Source: Selaginella moellendorffii (taxonomy: Eukaryota; Streptophyta; Lycopodiopsida; Selaginellales; Selaginellaceae). From it: a DNA stretch of 64,000 nt. Below, piece after piece: positions 19,598 to 29,125 of the stretch. Numbering within the stretch: the first letter of the stretch is position 1; the number at the start of each line of letters is the position of its first letter. The translations under genes were made by a program, and so were the position numbers. The stretch lies in NCBI RefSeq assembly GCF_000143415.4, contig NW_003314265.1, forward strand, positions 540,707 through 604,706. Reading direction: 5' to 3'. Under the pieces are notes generated by a model that saw only the letters and a program-made list of their open reading frames with translations, had not been told where the DNA came from and did not search any database.

Positions 19598-20908
19598 CTA
19601 GCCTGGAGAATGCTTGAGTACCTGATGCGTTGGAGGCCTCAAAGAAAGCTTCAAATTGTGGACGAGAGTCTGAAGTGCCAGCACGTTTGTAACTGAAGAA
19701 TAAAACACTGAAGAGAGACTTGCCTTCATCTCTGCAATTTCTTGCTCCTTGTTTGACAAATGGATCAGCATGGCAGCATCCCTGCACTGGATAGCGAGCT
19801 GTGCAAAGACTAAATCAGCAAATGAAAAGAACAAGGAAAGTCTACAAAATAGCAACAACAAACTTGCAAACCAAGTGAGCTTCGGATGTTTGGAGAAGTT
19901 TTATATGATCCAAGATCAGCTTTGAAATCTAGTTAGCTCTAAACCTTAAGTCAAATATAAGTAAAGGAGAAAAAATAACCTTTTACTCTGGGATTTCGTT
20001 GTTGTAGCTCGCTGAATTGTGATGCCTCCGGTGAGAGAGCTTTGATGTTCTTCCGCTCACCTGAGAGTTGGATTTCTACACTGCTACTTTCATTGTCTTC
20101 GTCATAGCTTTCTTTAATGCTCTTGGCTTGGATTCATCGCCCATCAAGACATAAAGCACAAAACTAATAACACCAATGCTTACGAGAGGGTACACATCTC
20201 CAAGAGGATCAGAGCTAAGCTTGAGAACCAGAGAGATCTACACACTCTATATAAGTCAATAGACAACACCAAACTATATAGGAAAAACTTTGCTTTGAAA
20301 CTGGAGGACTCGTTCGAGCTTACGGAAGAATTGCTGCTGACTGCCTCAAAGACACACCGACGCACATTGTTTCGAGCTTCGTTCCACCAAAGTACATAGA
20401 TTTTCAATTAGCTTTTGGTCTTTCGTTTGGAAAAACGATGATAGGTACCTTGTAACAACGGCCATAACTCCATCCACACCAGAATTTTCTATGGCACCAT
20501 AGATTAGCCGTCCTATAATTCCTTCAGGCTCTCCATCATTGCTAAAATGATAGCGTTCTTTGATCTAACCTGGAAGAAAATGAAACACTGAAGCAAGAAA
20601 AAGTAGAAGGAAAAAGAAAAGAATCACCTTGTAAGCCCAGCAATTGTGTGTTGCGCGTAGATCCAAGACCTTACAAACAAAAGAATGAGCTAAGATCACG
20701 ATTTTCTTCTTTGGAAAGCTAAACCTCGAAGAGAGGTTTAGCTTTCCAATGCACCTTGTTCATTGTCCACTGGAGCGGCCATGGTTACTTTGTTTGATCT
20801 CGCACTGCAAAGAAACCTTGGACGAGATTGCCAATGTTGCACCATCACTCGAAGATTTCGCTCCTCCCTAATGCATATACATTGGCGCCAGCGCCGCTGT
20901 CCTTCCAT
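19598..20908 (-). pseudogene. diverged IMPACT/YigZ-like (UPF0029) gene, probably damaged
   Basis: IMPACT/YigZ proteins carry a UPF0029 domain and are linked to translation control. The signature is split over exons on the minus strand: VLDLRATHNCWAYK (20672-20631), then YHFSNDGEPEGIIGRLIYGA...VMAVVTR (to ~20451), then YFGGTKL (~20388), then LGDVYPL (~20191), then KSIKESYDEDNESSSVEIQL (~20120-20060), with a C-terminal piece RDAAMLIHLSNKEQEIAEMK (~19800-19729). A possible start is ATG 20908 with a basic leader. Odd points: the first half of the UPF0029 domain is missing where a perfect hairpin sits (20711-20749); the frame after YFGGTKL does not continue the usual LGTGGLVRAY block; one junction needs a GC donor. 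It may be a pseudogene or a fast-evolving gene. 20909-21478 has no supported gene. Confidence 0.5.
20711..20749. repeat. perfect 17-bp inverted repeat, 5-nt loop
   Basis: 20711-20727 is the exact reverse complement of 20733-20749, separated by gaaga. It lies in the first predicted intron of the IMPACT-like gene, immediately after the codons for EQGALES. Confidence 0.95.
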
Positions 20909-21478
20909 CGATCGGTGATCTAGCAAGCATTGCTCCCAGGTGAAAACCTTAAAAAAAAATCACTAGCCTTTCGAAATTGCGTTACATAGCATCTTGACAA
21001 GTGGCAACTTACGGTGGTCCTACGTGGCAAAATTCTAGTCGTTTATCACCAGAGAATCATCTGCCATCCGCGCTCCATCGATCGCGTTTCCCTGGAATGT
21101 CGCTGCTTCACTCGGTACTTGCTGCTAATCCGTAGCCGGGAGCCGTGCTTCACCACTGCCGAGCGCGATGCCGGATTGCGCTGCGATGCTGTGGCAATTT
21201 CCAGGCGAGGGAGCTTGGGTAACGGCATTGTATCAATCCCTACGACGAATTCATCAAAATCCAGCCTAGGAAATGAAGAATTACGCTCTTTCTCGATGAA
21301 GAATTCCTCGTCGCGGCTTTTTCACTCCCGTCCTGCGACCAACGCAGAAACTCCACCATCGATCGAGGGCGTTCTCGAGGATTCTAAGAGGAACTTTTCA
21401 CTGATCACAAAGGATTAAGAGTTTTGTGCTCATGTCCTTCTTGTTTAAATATTATACGACTTCACTGGGTCTTGGAGA

Positions 21479-21640
21479 ATGATGAGGATTCGGACGAGAC
21501 CGTTCTTTTCCACACCCAGCAAGTTCCTCCAATCCAACTGCGTGAAGGCTGGAGCAGTTCTATGGATGGGAGGTTTTTTGCCGCACCATCCCGAGCGAAA
21601 GGGGATGATTGATTCATTGAACGCAAACTGTAATCTCAGT
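21479..21640 (+). CDS. small hypothetical protein exon
   Basis: An ORF from ATG 21479 reads MMRIRTRPFFSTPSKFLQ, then a hydrophobic patch (KAGAVLWMGGFLPHHPERKG), and runs into a perfect GTAAGT donor at about 21640. The basic start and single short hydrophobic segment would suit a small organelle membrane protein. No downstream exon was found with confidence and I do not recognise the family. 21660-22490 shows no gene beyond this. Confidence 0.3.
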
Positions 21641-21933
21641 AAGTTGATGGCTAGAAGATGAGAAAAACTTTCTCACCTCATGAACATTCCAAATTTTGAT
21701 ATAAAATGCAAGTGCTTAATATAAACAAATTTGAATCTTTCTTCAAAACTATTTGGATGTGTGGCATTCATGCATGTTCCAAAGAAGTTAAAATCAAAAT
21801 TTGATCTTAATAGAAAACGTTTAATGTCTACATTGCTCTCTCAGACTAGGGAGTGGAAAACATCTGGGCAAAACATTATTCAAGATAGTTAAAACATTGA
21901 TAAAATATTTCAACAAGCAAAAGTCAAAATAAG

Positions 21934-21935
21934 GA

Positions 21936-21968
<33 letters not shown>
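21934..21968 (+). repeat. (CT)n microsatellite
   Basis: About 17 CT units between AT-rich sequence and a short GC-richer stretch. Confidence 0.95.
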
Positions 21969-21970
<2 letters not shown>

Positions 21971-22490
21971 GTAGGTAGGCCTGGTGAAACCATGGTGTTC
22001 TCCATGGCGACCTCTGGCTTCACCACATCATGAAAGGTAGCAAAAGCGAGTTTGTTTATTGATTTCAAAACGAGCGAGCCGAGTGGGAGTTGCTGCAAGG
22101 GCGTCGGTCGCCAAAGCTTTTTCGCGAAGACTAAGAGCGACTGGAGTAGACTCTGGAAGATAAGCTGCTGGAAGAAGATGATTACTGGGAGGAAATTAGC
22201 CAGCTATGTCCAGTTCTCTTGGTCTCTTGTATCAGTCTTTGTTGGCTGGGAGTGAGTCTCAGTTGAAAAATGGAAGCCAAATTTCTTACAGAGAGCTCTG
22301 ACCGACAAATTCGCTTAAAGCCTGTCCAAAATATGATAACTTCGAAGTAAAACCCGGAATCAAACACAGACCTTGGCGATAATTTCCAATCACAGAATAA
22401 GACAGTCTTGTAAGTATCCGGCGCGTGCTGTCATAGCTTAGGAGCTATTGAACTCGTAGACAACTCATAGGGGCAAAAATAACCAAATCT

Positions 22491-23526
22491 TTACAGTTCC
22501 TCGTTGTCTTCATCTTCGTCTTCGTCTTCTTCAATTTGAGACAACCTCTGGTAATATTTGGAGCAAAGTTTCTCTTGGAGCTCCCCACGTTTGGGGACCA
22601 TCAGCTGCGCAAAGCGGCCATCGTTGTGAAAATATGTCTGTAGAATAATCTGCATGAGACGAGCCTTGACAAATTAGCAAATACGCGGTCACTTGACTCG
22701 GGATGCCTACCACGGCTGCATATGCATCTACTTCGAGCCTTCGTGATTTCTTGGTGCTGCCCCTGGAAGCAAAGTGTGCTTTTCTGTGAGCCGGCATGTA
22801 ACGGGTGCATAACTTAACCTGTAGATCATAAACTCCAGCGCATCTTCTGATGTCATGTATTCGTCGTGAAGGAAAACTCTCACACCCCTGAAGACGATCA
22901 CAAGAAATCAGGGCAAAGATGCACGAGTTTTACGTACTCTTCAGCACTATACTGTGCAAGCCTTCCCGCGAAAGTGCGTGTCTTGTTTGATTGCTCAGTT
23001 TCCTGAGCGTCCCATGATCTCGGCAATCCAACTATAAATTCATCAGCTTTCTACAAGTTTGGAAGAAAATATGTATCAAGAAGTAAGCATCTATTTCGAC
23101 TTTGTTACCTCCTTCTTTGCAACAGACAGCAGCTTCTTGATGAGATTGTCACCCTTGAGTTTGCTGACCTGTTTTAAACAAGGATAGAAACCGAAGTGTT
23201 ATTAAACAAGACAGAGAAAAAAAAAACTACGAAAGAAAAAAATTCTATATCACCGATAGAGGACGAGGAGCCAAGCCACAGAAGGTCACAGCGATTCCCG
23301 TCCTCTCCAGGCCATAATCGATGCCCACGCTTCGTCTCAGCTTGCGCGTTTCGAGCGACTTCTTTAGCCTCGCATTTGGCAAAATGCCGGCAATCCTCGC
23401 TACCAAATCCTCCGGACAAGAGGAGGCTACATCGCTAGCGCTCTCGGCCGCACAGCCACATCGATGCACATACCTCGCATTGCCGGTGCCAATGCTGCTG
23501 CTCCAGGGAAAGAGGAGGGAAAACAT
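22491..23526 (-). CDS. YqgF/RuvX-like RNase H-fold nuclease, probably plastid
   Basis: Relative of bacterial YqgF (RuvX), a nuclease of pre-16S rRNA maturation; plants have organelle-targeted copies. Six exons: 23526-23254, 23168-23109, 23050-22938, 22887-22819, 22762-22711, 22649-22491 (241 aa). An N-terminal ~60-residue extension precedes the fold. The three acidic positions of the RNase H-like site are kept: Asp in SVGIDYGLERTGIAV (~68), Glu in LHDEYMTS (~152), Asp in EVDAYAAV (~182). IVGLP also matches the family. The C-terminus adds an acidic tail (EEDEDEDEDNEEL) not found in bacterial forms. Confidence 0.85.
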
Positions 23527-24421
23527 CCCAAAGAAACCCTAAAAGGCTGCGCCTTAGAAAAAGGAGAGTTGTTGTCGACACACATTTCATAGGATCTCAG
23601 AACCAATACCTCTAATTTTGTTAGATGGTTCTGTTAATCTTGTTCTTCCCTTTCTCGCTCAAGGTGGACGAAGAAGGAACAAGTTGGCTTTTTGGATCTA
23701 GATTTGTTACAATGAGACATGAGTTATGGGCTACACTTCGATGTGTTGAAACTCAAAATTACAACTGGTGTGTTGAAAATTACAACTGGTGAATGTGGTG
23801 CAAGGAAGGCTTCCTTGTTCCACCTATGTTTCCAAGCAAGCTTTCCACATCACAAACCCCTAAAGAAGTATGTTACAAAATATGTTCTTTTTCTTACAGA
23901 TAAAGCAGCAGCAAGGTGAGATTGCCACTGGTTGCCCTACTAATGCGCCACCGAGCTTTGGTGCTGCCACCACTATCACCCTTTCTTGCCGTCTAGACTC
24001 CCCTAGTTCTTCTAGAACACGTAAGAGTTTTTTGGTTTGGATGTTTCGAAGTGTTTGATTTGCCGCAGAAGGCGAGTTTGCCACTTCATTCATTGTCAAA
24101 ATTTTACTTTGCTAAACAAAGTCAAGTCTGTGAAACGTGGTCAACGGCCTACGTCAACGGTCATTCAAAACATACGCTCCTTTGTGTGCTTGGTCCTGTG
24201 CGACTGCGTCATATCTCAGTGTGGACCGGAGCATTCTACGTACGTATACTCCCAAGCATACCTGCTTGGAAGTCCAAAAACCTGGAGCAGCTCGAGATAG
24301 ATCTACTAGCATCGAAGTGTATTTGTCCTCTATGATTCGAGTATGTTTTGGAGTTCCTGGGACGTCCAGAAGCGTAGCAGCTATAGACAGGATTGAGATC
24401 TTTCCAAGACTTTTGGAGAAG
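23527..24421. other. intergenic, nothing recognised
   Basis: No gene is supported. The frame of the next AP2 gene is open upstream from 24137, but the first Met consistent with the family is at 24422. A direct repeat of aaaattacaactggtg occurs near 23755-23790. Confidence 0.45.
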
Positions 24422-25087
24422 ATGTCGCGCCATAGCAATCGTGATAGGAGTAAGGAGAAAAAGTACAGGGGCGTGAGGTTGCGAAGCTTTGGCAAATGGG
24501 TCGCAGAGTTCTGCAGGCCCGACGGGCAGAGGCTGTGGCTGGGAACTTTCCACAGCCCCGAGAGCGCGGCGATGGCATACGATCAAGCGCTGGTCGAATC
24601 GCACGGCCCTCTCCACAAGCTCAATTTCCCACACCAATTTCTTCTCAACGATCATTCCAAGGAGGAAGAAGATCACCAATCGCTACAGCCCAATTCCAAT
24701 TCCAATTCCAGCATTGATGTCAGCCCGGGCAGCGACAGGGACCGCGCAGAGGCGTCGCAATTGGAGCCTGAAGTGATGGTGATAAGAAACGATCACATCG
24801 ACCATGAAGCGGAAGAAATGTCGATCACACATCTAATCGCCCAGGATCGGGAAGCTGACGCTGCGCGAAATGCATTTGACGGTTGCGCTGTCGTGATTGA
24901 CGATCGATTGCTCCAGCAAGCGATGGTGACACTGGGAGTATACGAAGAGGAGTATCTCATGAACAATGCGCGGCTTTTGTACGACATGGCCCAGGCCATG
25001 GCAGTGAGCCCCCCCTCATGCCAATCTTCTTGCTCTTATTCCATTCAATGCAGTGGTGACGATCGCCTTTGGTGGCATTCGTCCTAG
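24422..25087 (+). CDS. AP2/ERF-family transcription factor, DREB-like
   Basis: Nuclear AP2-domain transcription factor, single exon, 221 aa from ATG 24422. The AP2 domain is near the N-terminus (~residues 15-73): KKYRGVRLRSFGKWVAEFCR then RLWLGTFHSPESAAMAYDQA. Val at the first class position (KWVAE) is DREB-like, but the next residues (FCRPDGQ) depart from the usual EIREP, so target preference is uncertain. The acidic C-terminal half (DDRLLQQAMVTLGVYEEEYL) may activate transcription. It converges with the MFS gene; the stop codons are only 65 nt apart. Confidence 0.85.
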   Translation: MSRHSNRDRSKEKKYRGVRLRSFGKWVAEFCRPDGQRLWLGTFHSPESAAMAYDQALVESHGPLHKLNFPHQFLLNDHSKEEEDHQSLQPNSNSNSSIDVSPGSDRDRAEASQLEPEVMVIRNDHIDHEAEEMSITHLIAQDREADAARNAFDGCAVVIDDRLLQQAMVTLGVYEEEYLMNNARLLYDMAQAMAVSPPSCQSSCSYSIQCSGDDRLWWHSS

Positions 25088-25152
25088 CAATTGGAGGGAC
25101 TCTAGTTTTAGGGCTCTTGATCATAAACATCATACAAACAAAAGGTGGCGGA

Positions 25153-27129
25153 TCACCGGCTCTTGATCGCGAACGTGTTCTTGAGCTTGCGATAGAGCGG
25201 CACGGTGACAAATGCCAGCACCGTGTCCACGATAAACCCCAGCGCGCAAATGCCGATCATGGTCACGTACGTGAGCCTGTAGCATCGCGTTCCAAGGCAC
25301 GCCCTCCCGGAATATCCAAAGCTTTGGAGCAGACCATTCCACAATCCGGGGTTGGAGATCGAGGGAGCAGCGCTAGCGACAACGCCGAGAGATTTCTGGG
25401 CCTCGTAGTCGTAGAGGAATCCCGCCAGGAGGCCCGAGAAGAGGAAGGATCCCAGGGGGATGTTGATGATGAGAATGTTGTAGATGAGGCCGAAGTACTT
25501 GAGGCCGAAGAGCTCGGACGCGGTCGGGACGGTGACTGCGAGACGGACGCCGTAGCAGAGGCCGGTGATGCTCGATCCGATGTAAAGAGAGCCGGGGAGC
25601 GCTGAGACGAGCAGCACGAAGCCGACGATCATGAGAACTTGCGAGGCCGCCAGCCAGACCGGCCGTGGCACTCCGGAAGATCTGCGCGTATGGAAACACT
25701 CGTGAGAACTTGGAACTCGTGAAAACTCGTAAGTTTCTATCCATACCTGAGGAAGTGCTCGGACACGAGACCCGATCCAATGCGGCCAAAGAATCCCCAC
25801 ACGCTAGTGAGCGACACGAAGGTGCCGACATCCTTGTAGCCCAGCGTCTCGCCAATCTGGCCGAGATTGTTGATCACCACCGTGCCCGATCCCATTCCAC
25901 AGAGCAGTGACACGAACAGCAGCCAGAACTCGTACCTCTTGACGAGCTGGAGCACGTTGTGATCTTCTCCGAGCTTTGGAGAGCCATGGACGATCCGCTC
26001 TCCACGGTTCTTCGCCAGATCGTCCTTATCGATTGAGGGGGACGAGGATTGCCCCGGTTGGGTTTGATTCTCCCCCTGTACTTGCTGCGGATGTAGCAAT
26101 GGTTGATCGAGATTCCCCCCTGTCGGCGCTTCCACATCTTGGGGGATCGATTTGCGAGGCAAGAGGAGGAGCTTGGCCGGGAGATAGAGCGGGAGCAGCA
26201 GGAGGACGAGCAAGAAGATCGCGGCGATGGTTCCCGAGAACTTGAGGAAATCGTAGAAGAGGAGGTAGACGCCGAGGAGCGTGGCCATGGAGTTGAGGAA
26301 GAAGAAGCCCCGGCGCTCCTCCTCCTGCTCGGGCTTGCTGCTGGCAGGCGCCACCGGGCGGAGGAAGACCATGGCGACGATGCACACCGCAAAGGGGATG
26401 ATCGCCAGGAGGAGCACGAACTTGGCCGGATCGTTGCTAAAGAGCGCGGAGCACAGCACGGTGAAGATCGCGGTGCTGAGGCCAATGTATCCTTTGAGAA
26501 TCCCCACCACCGGGCCGCGATTGTAGCGAAAATTGCGAATGGAGGTGACTAGAACCGCGGTGTTCATCCAGGTCGTGCTGTTGCCGCCCATACACAGCAC
26601 CACGCACATCTGCCAGGAGCGAGATCGTAAGAGAGTGATCGACAGCGAGGAGCAAGAACGAGAGAAGTATTAGAATTCCAGCAAAAGATCCAAAAAGGAA
26701 GGACAGATTGGAAGAAATCGAGCAAGAACAAGGGAGCGATCTACCCATTCCTAGCGAAGTATCCATCCAGGCAGGGCAAGGAATGGAACAGACCTGCCAG
26801 TAGGGTAGCGGCGCGATTCTCCTGCTGAGGACGAGCCATTGCGCGCCATAGCCGACGAGGCCGTCGAGCGAGCCGATCAAGAGGATGAGCCAGGGGGGGA
26901 GGAAATCGGAGGCCAAGCCGGCGAGGACGCCTAGGGCTTTGCCGACGTCCTTGGCGACACCCAGATTGTTGAGCTCCACCTGGTTGTAGCCGCCGATGGA
27001 TTTGAGCGCCACGGAGTAATTGGAGAAGCCATAGTTGTTGCCGGCGATCGCCTGGACCCAGATTGCCGAGACGAATCCCGCCCATTTGGTGAGAATGTAG
27101 CGCCTGCTGTTCTTGCTGCCCTCCTCCAT
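25153..27129 (-). CDS. nodulin-like / NFD4-like MFS transporter
   Basis: Plant nodulin-like major facilitator protein, a multi-pass membrane carrier of unknown substrate. Exons 27129-26794, 26609-25747, 25681-25153 (575 aa). Family hallmarks: TKWAGFVSAIWVQAIAGNNY at the start, GYNQVELNNLGVAKDVGKA, NSTTWMNTAVLVTSIRNF, NRGPVVGILKGYIGLS and, in the second half, GSGTVVINNLGQIGETLGY. A central hydrophilic loop (EAPTGGNLDQPLLHPQQ...) separates the two helix bundles, as usual. Start ATG 27129 gives the conserved N-terminus. Confidence 0.92.
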
Positions 27130-27688
27130 TGGGGCCTTTCTTTGTGCGTCCCTGGGGAGGGAAGAACTAAATGGAGGTGAGAGGAAAGAGAGCTCTTTTT
27201 CGGCAGTGGAATTTCTGCGAAAATCCACCCAGGAATCTAGCCTAAGACCCCACTTTGGTACAGGAAGAACGGCTTTGCTTCTAGGTCGTAGCAAATTGGG
27301 GGAAATATTTTCAAGCTCTAGGGTTTGTCGACTGTCGAGCTGCGCTCCTACGCTCCGCGAAGCGCTGGCATTGCTGCCGATTGGGTCCCCGTTCAGTGCG
27401 CGCGATCATATCTGGCTTCGATCTTGTTTTTTAGGGGATCATTGTTCCTCGTCACGGCTTCTTCTGTGGTTCTTGTTGTTCTTCCTTTGTTTATATTCCA
27501 AGCTACGGTTTTGGTGGAGGTCCTTTCCAGCTGTTGTCGGGGAAAGTTTTTGGTGAAGTGTCGGTAACCACTTTTGTTGTTTTCTAGTGTTCCACTCTCT
27601 CACGTGTTCTCGTAGTGTTTAATCTGTGGATTTGCTTAACAGGTTCTATGGTTTTTTACACTGCGTGGTCAGGTCTCTTGGCGGCGAC
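27130..27688. promoter_or_regulatory. divergent promoter region between MFS and GRAS genes
   Basis: 559 bp between divergent start codons. The GRAS frame is open upstream to 27626, but a Met with family-like sequence appears only at 27689. A CACGTG G-box lies at about 27602-27607. No TATA box was assigned. Confidence 0.45.
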
Positions 27689-29125
27689 ATGGAGGCGGCG
27701 GGCGAGGATCTAGTCTCGCAGCTCAGGAGAGTTCTCTACAGGCATCAGGTAGAGCTCGAGCCAGCTGCTAACATCGGCTACTCCAGGCGGGATGCTTTGC
27801 ATGATTCGAGAGATACTCTGGCCTATCTGTCCAAGATGCTGCTGGAAGACGAAGGGGAAGGAGAAGCTGACTCGGCGCAGCAACAAAAGCCTTCCTTTCA
27901 AGGTTTGTTCGACGAGCTCTCGGCAATTGTTTCTCCTAGTGAAAGCAGTGATGGCTCGACAGAGGGTAGTGATCAATCGTCCGGCTTAGAGGTAAATTTG
28001 GGGAGGACTACAGACATCTACAGTAGTTTGATGGTGTGTGCGAGAGCTGTAGCTGCAAACAATGTTGCAGGCTTCTATGATCTGGCAAGAGACATCAGGG
28101 ATGCAGTTGCATTGCAATCAACTCCTTTGCAGAAGGTAGCTCGTTTTCTCATTGATGCGCTTGCGGCCAGATTAGCAGGGACAGGGCCTCAAGCTTACAG
28201 GGCGATTTCGGCTGGAATTAGTTCAAGAATGCTAGTGGCAGATGCGAGGCTGCCGCTGTTCGCAGTAGCAGTCAACTTTGCCAACAATGTCATATTGCGT
28301 GCTTGCGCAGGAGCCAACAAAGTTCATATCATCGACTATGGGGTTCATTGCGGTCGCCAGTGGCCTTCCTTGATCAAGGCTTTTTCAGTACGTCCGGAAG
28401 GTCCTCCACAGCTCAAGATCACAGGCATCGATCTTGTCACTGTGCCCGAGGCCTTTGTGGCCGGGCAACGTTTGGCAGCCTTTGCTAGGAGCAACGGGGT
28501 ACAGCTCGAGTACTGCTCGATCCAGTCGAATTCCTGGGAATCTGTTCAGCCGGTAACTCTTGCCAACGAACTTCTGGTCGTCAACTCCAACATGAGCCTT
28601 AAGCGTATGAGAGACGAGTGGATTTCCGTCAACAATCCTCGCAGGCTTTTGTTCGAGAGTATCTACAAGATGAGGCCCAAAGTCTTCGTGATGTGCGTGT
28701 CAAACGCTTCGTTTAGCTCGCCGTTCTTCATTCCCAAGTTTGACGAGACGCTAAAGCATTTCACCGCAAAGATGGAATGCCTCGACGCATGGCTGGGCTG
28801 GGATTCGATTGGTGATCGCGATTTAATAGAGAAGGTGTTCCAGAGGGCAATCATGAGCGTTGTGGCTTGCGATGGCCTGGAGCAACTGGAGAGGCCAGAC
28901 AAATACAGGACCTGGGACTCGCGAGCAAAAAGAGCTGGATTTCAACCGTTTCTAATAGGTGAGGAGGTGTATGAGAGGATGAAATCACAGTGGGGAGGCT
29001 ATGCTTGCAAAAAAAACTTTGGGTGTGGAAAGGATGAGAACTGGATGTTGCTTGGGTGGAAGGATGTAATCTTGTGTGGAATGTCTGCTTGGCAGACTAA
29101 AGCTCAAAGTCTTATAAAATTTTGA
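27689..29125 (+). CDS. GRAS transcription regulator, LISCL/SCL14-like (copy 1)
   Basis: GRAS-domain nuclear regulator, single exon, 478 aa. N-terminus: GEDLVSQLRRVLYRHQVELE, a conserved feature shared with copy 2. The GRAS domain starts near residue 118: leucine-rich region I (SLMVCARAVAANN), VHIID block (VHIIDYGVHCGRQWPSLIKA, ~212), GPPQLKITGIDL, the FSSPFFIPKF region and C-terminal SAW (NWMLLGWKDVILCGMSAW). The RPEGPP...ITGID pattern and the W-x-x-W ending fit the LISCL subfamily, which includes SCL14, a co-activator with TGA factors in xenobiotic response. Copy 2 lies 6 kb downstream in the same orientation. Confidence 0.9.
   Translation: MEAAGEDLVSQLRRVLYRHQVELEPAANIGYSRRDALHDSRDTLAYLSKMLLEDEGEGEADSAQQQKPSFQGLFDELSAIVSPSESSDGSTEGSDQSSGLEVNLGRTTDIYSSLMVCARAVAANNVAGFYDLARDIRDAVALQSTPLQKVARFLIDALAARLAGTGPQAYRAISAGISSRMLVADARLPLFAVAVNFANNVILRACAGANKVHIIDYGVHCGRQWPSLIKAFSVRPEGPPQLKITGIDLVTVPEAFVAGQRLAAFARSNGVQLEYCSIQSNSWESVQPVTLANELLVVNSNMSLKRMRDEWISVNNPRRLLFESIYKMRPKVFVMCVSNASFSSPFFIPKFDETLKHFTAKMECLDAWLGWDSIGDRDLIEKVFQRAIMSVVACDGLEQLERPDKYRTWDSRAKRAGFQPFLIGEEVYERMKSQWGGYACKKNFGCGKDENWMLLGWKDVILCGMSAWQTKAQSLIKF

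Noticed and set aside
25069-26609. Long plus-strand and off-frame ORFs over the MFS gene
   Set aside because: Shadows of a GC-rich minus-strand coding region; Arg/Ser/Ala-rich with no domain.
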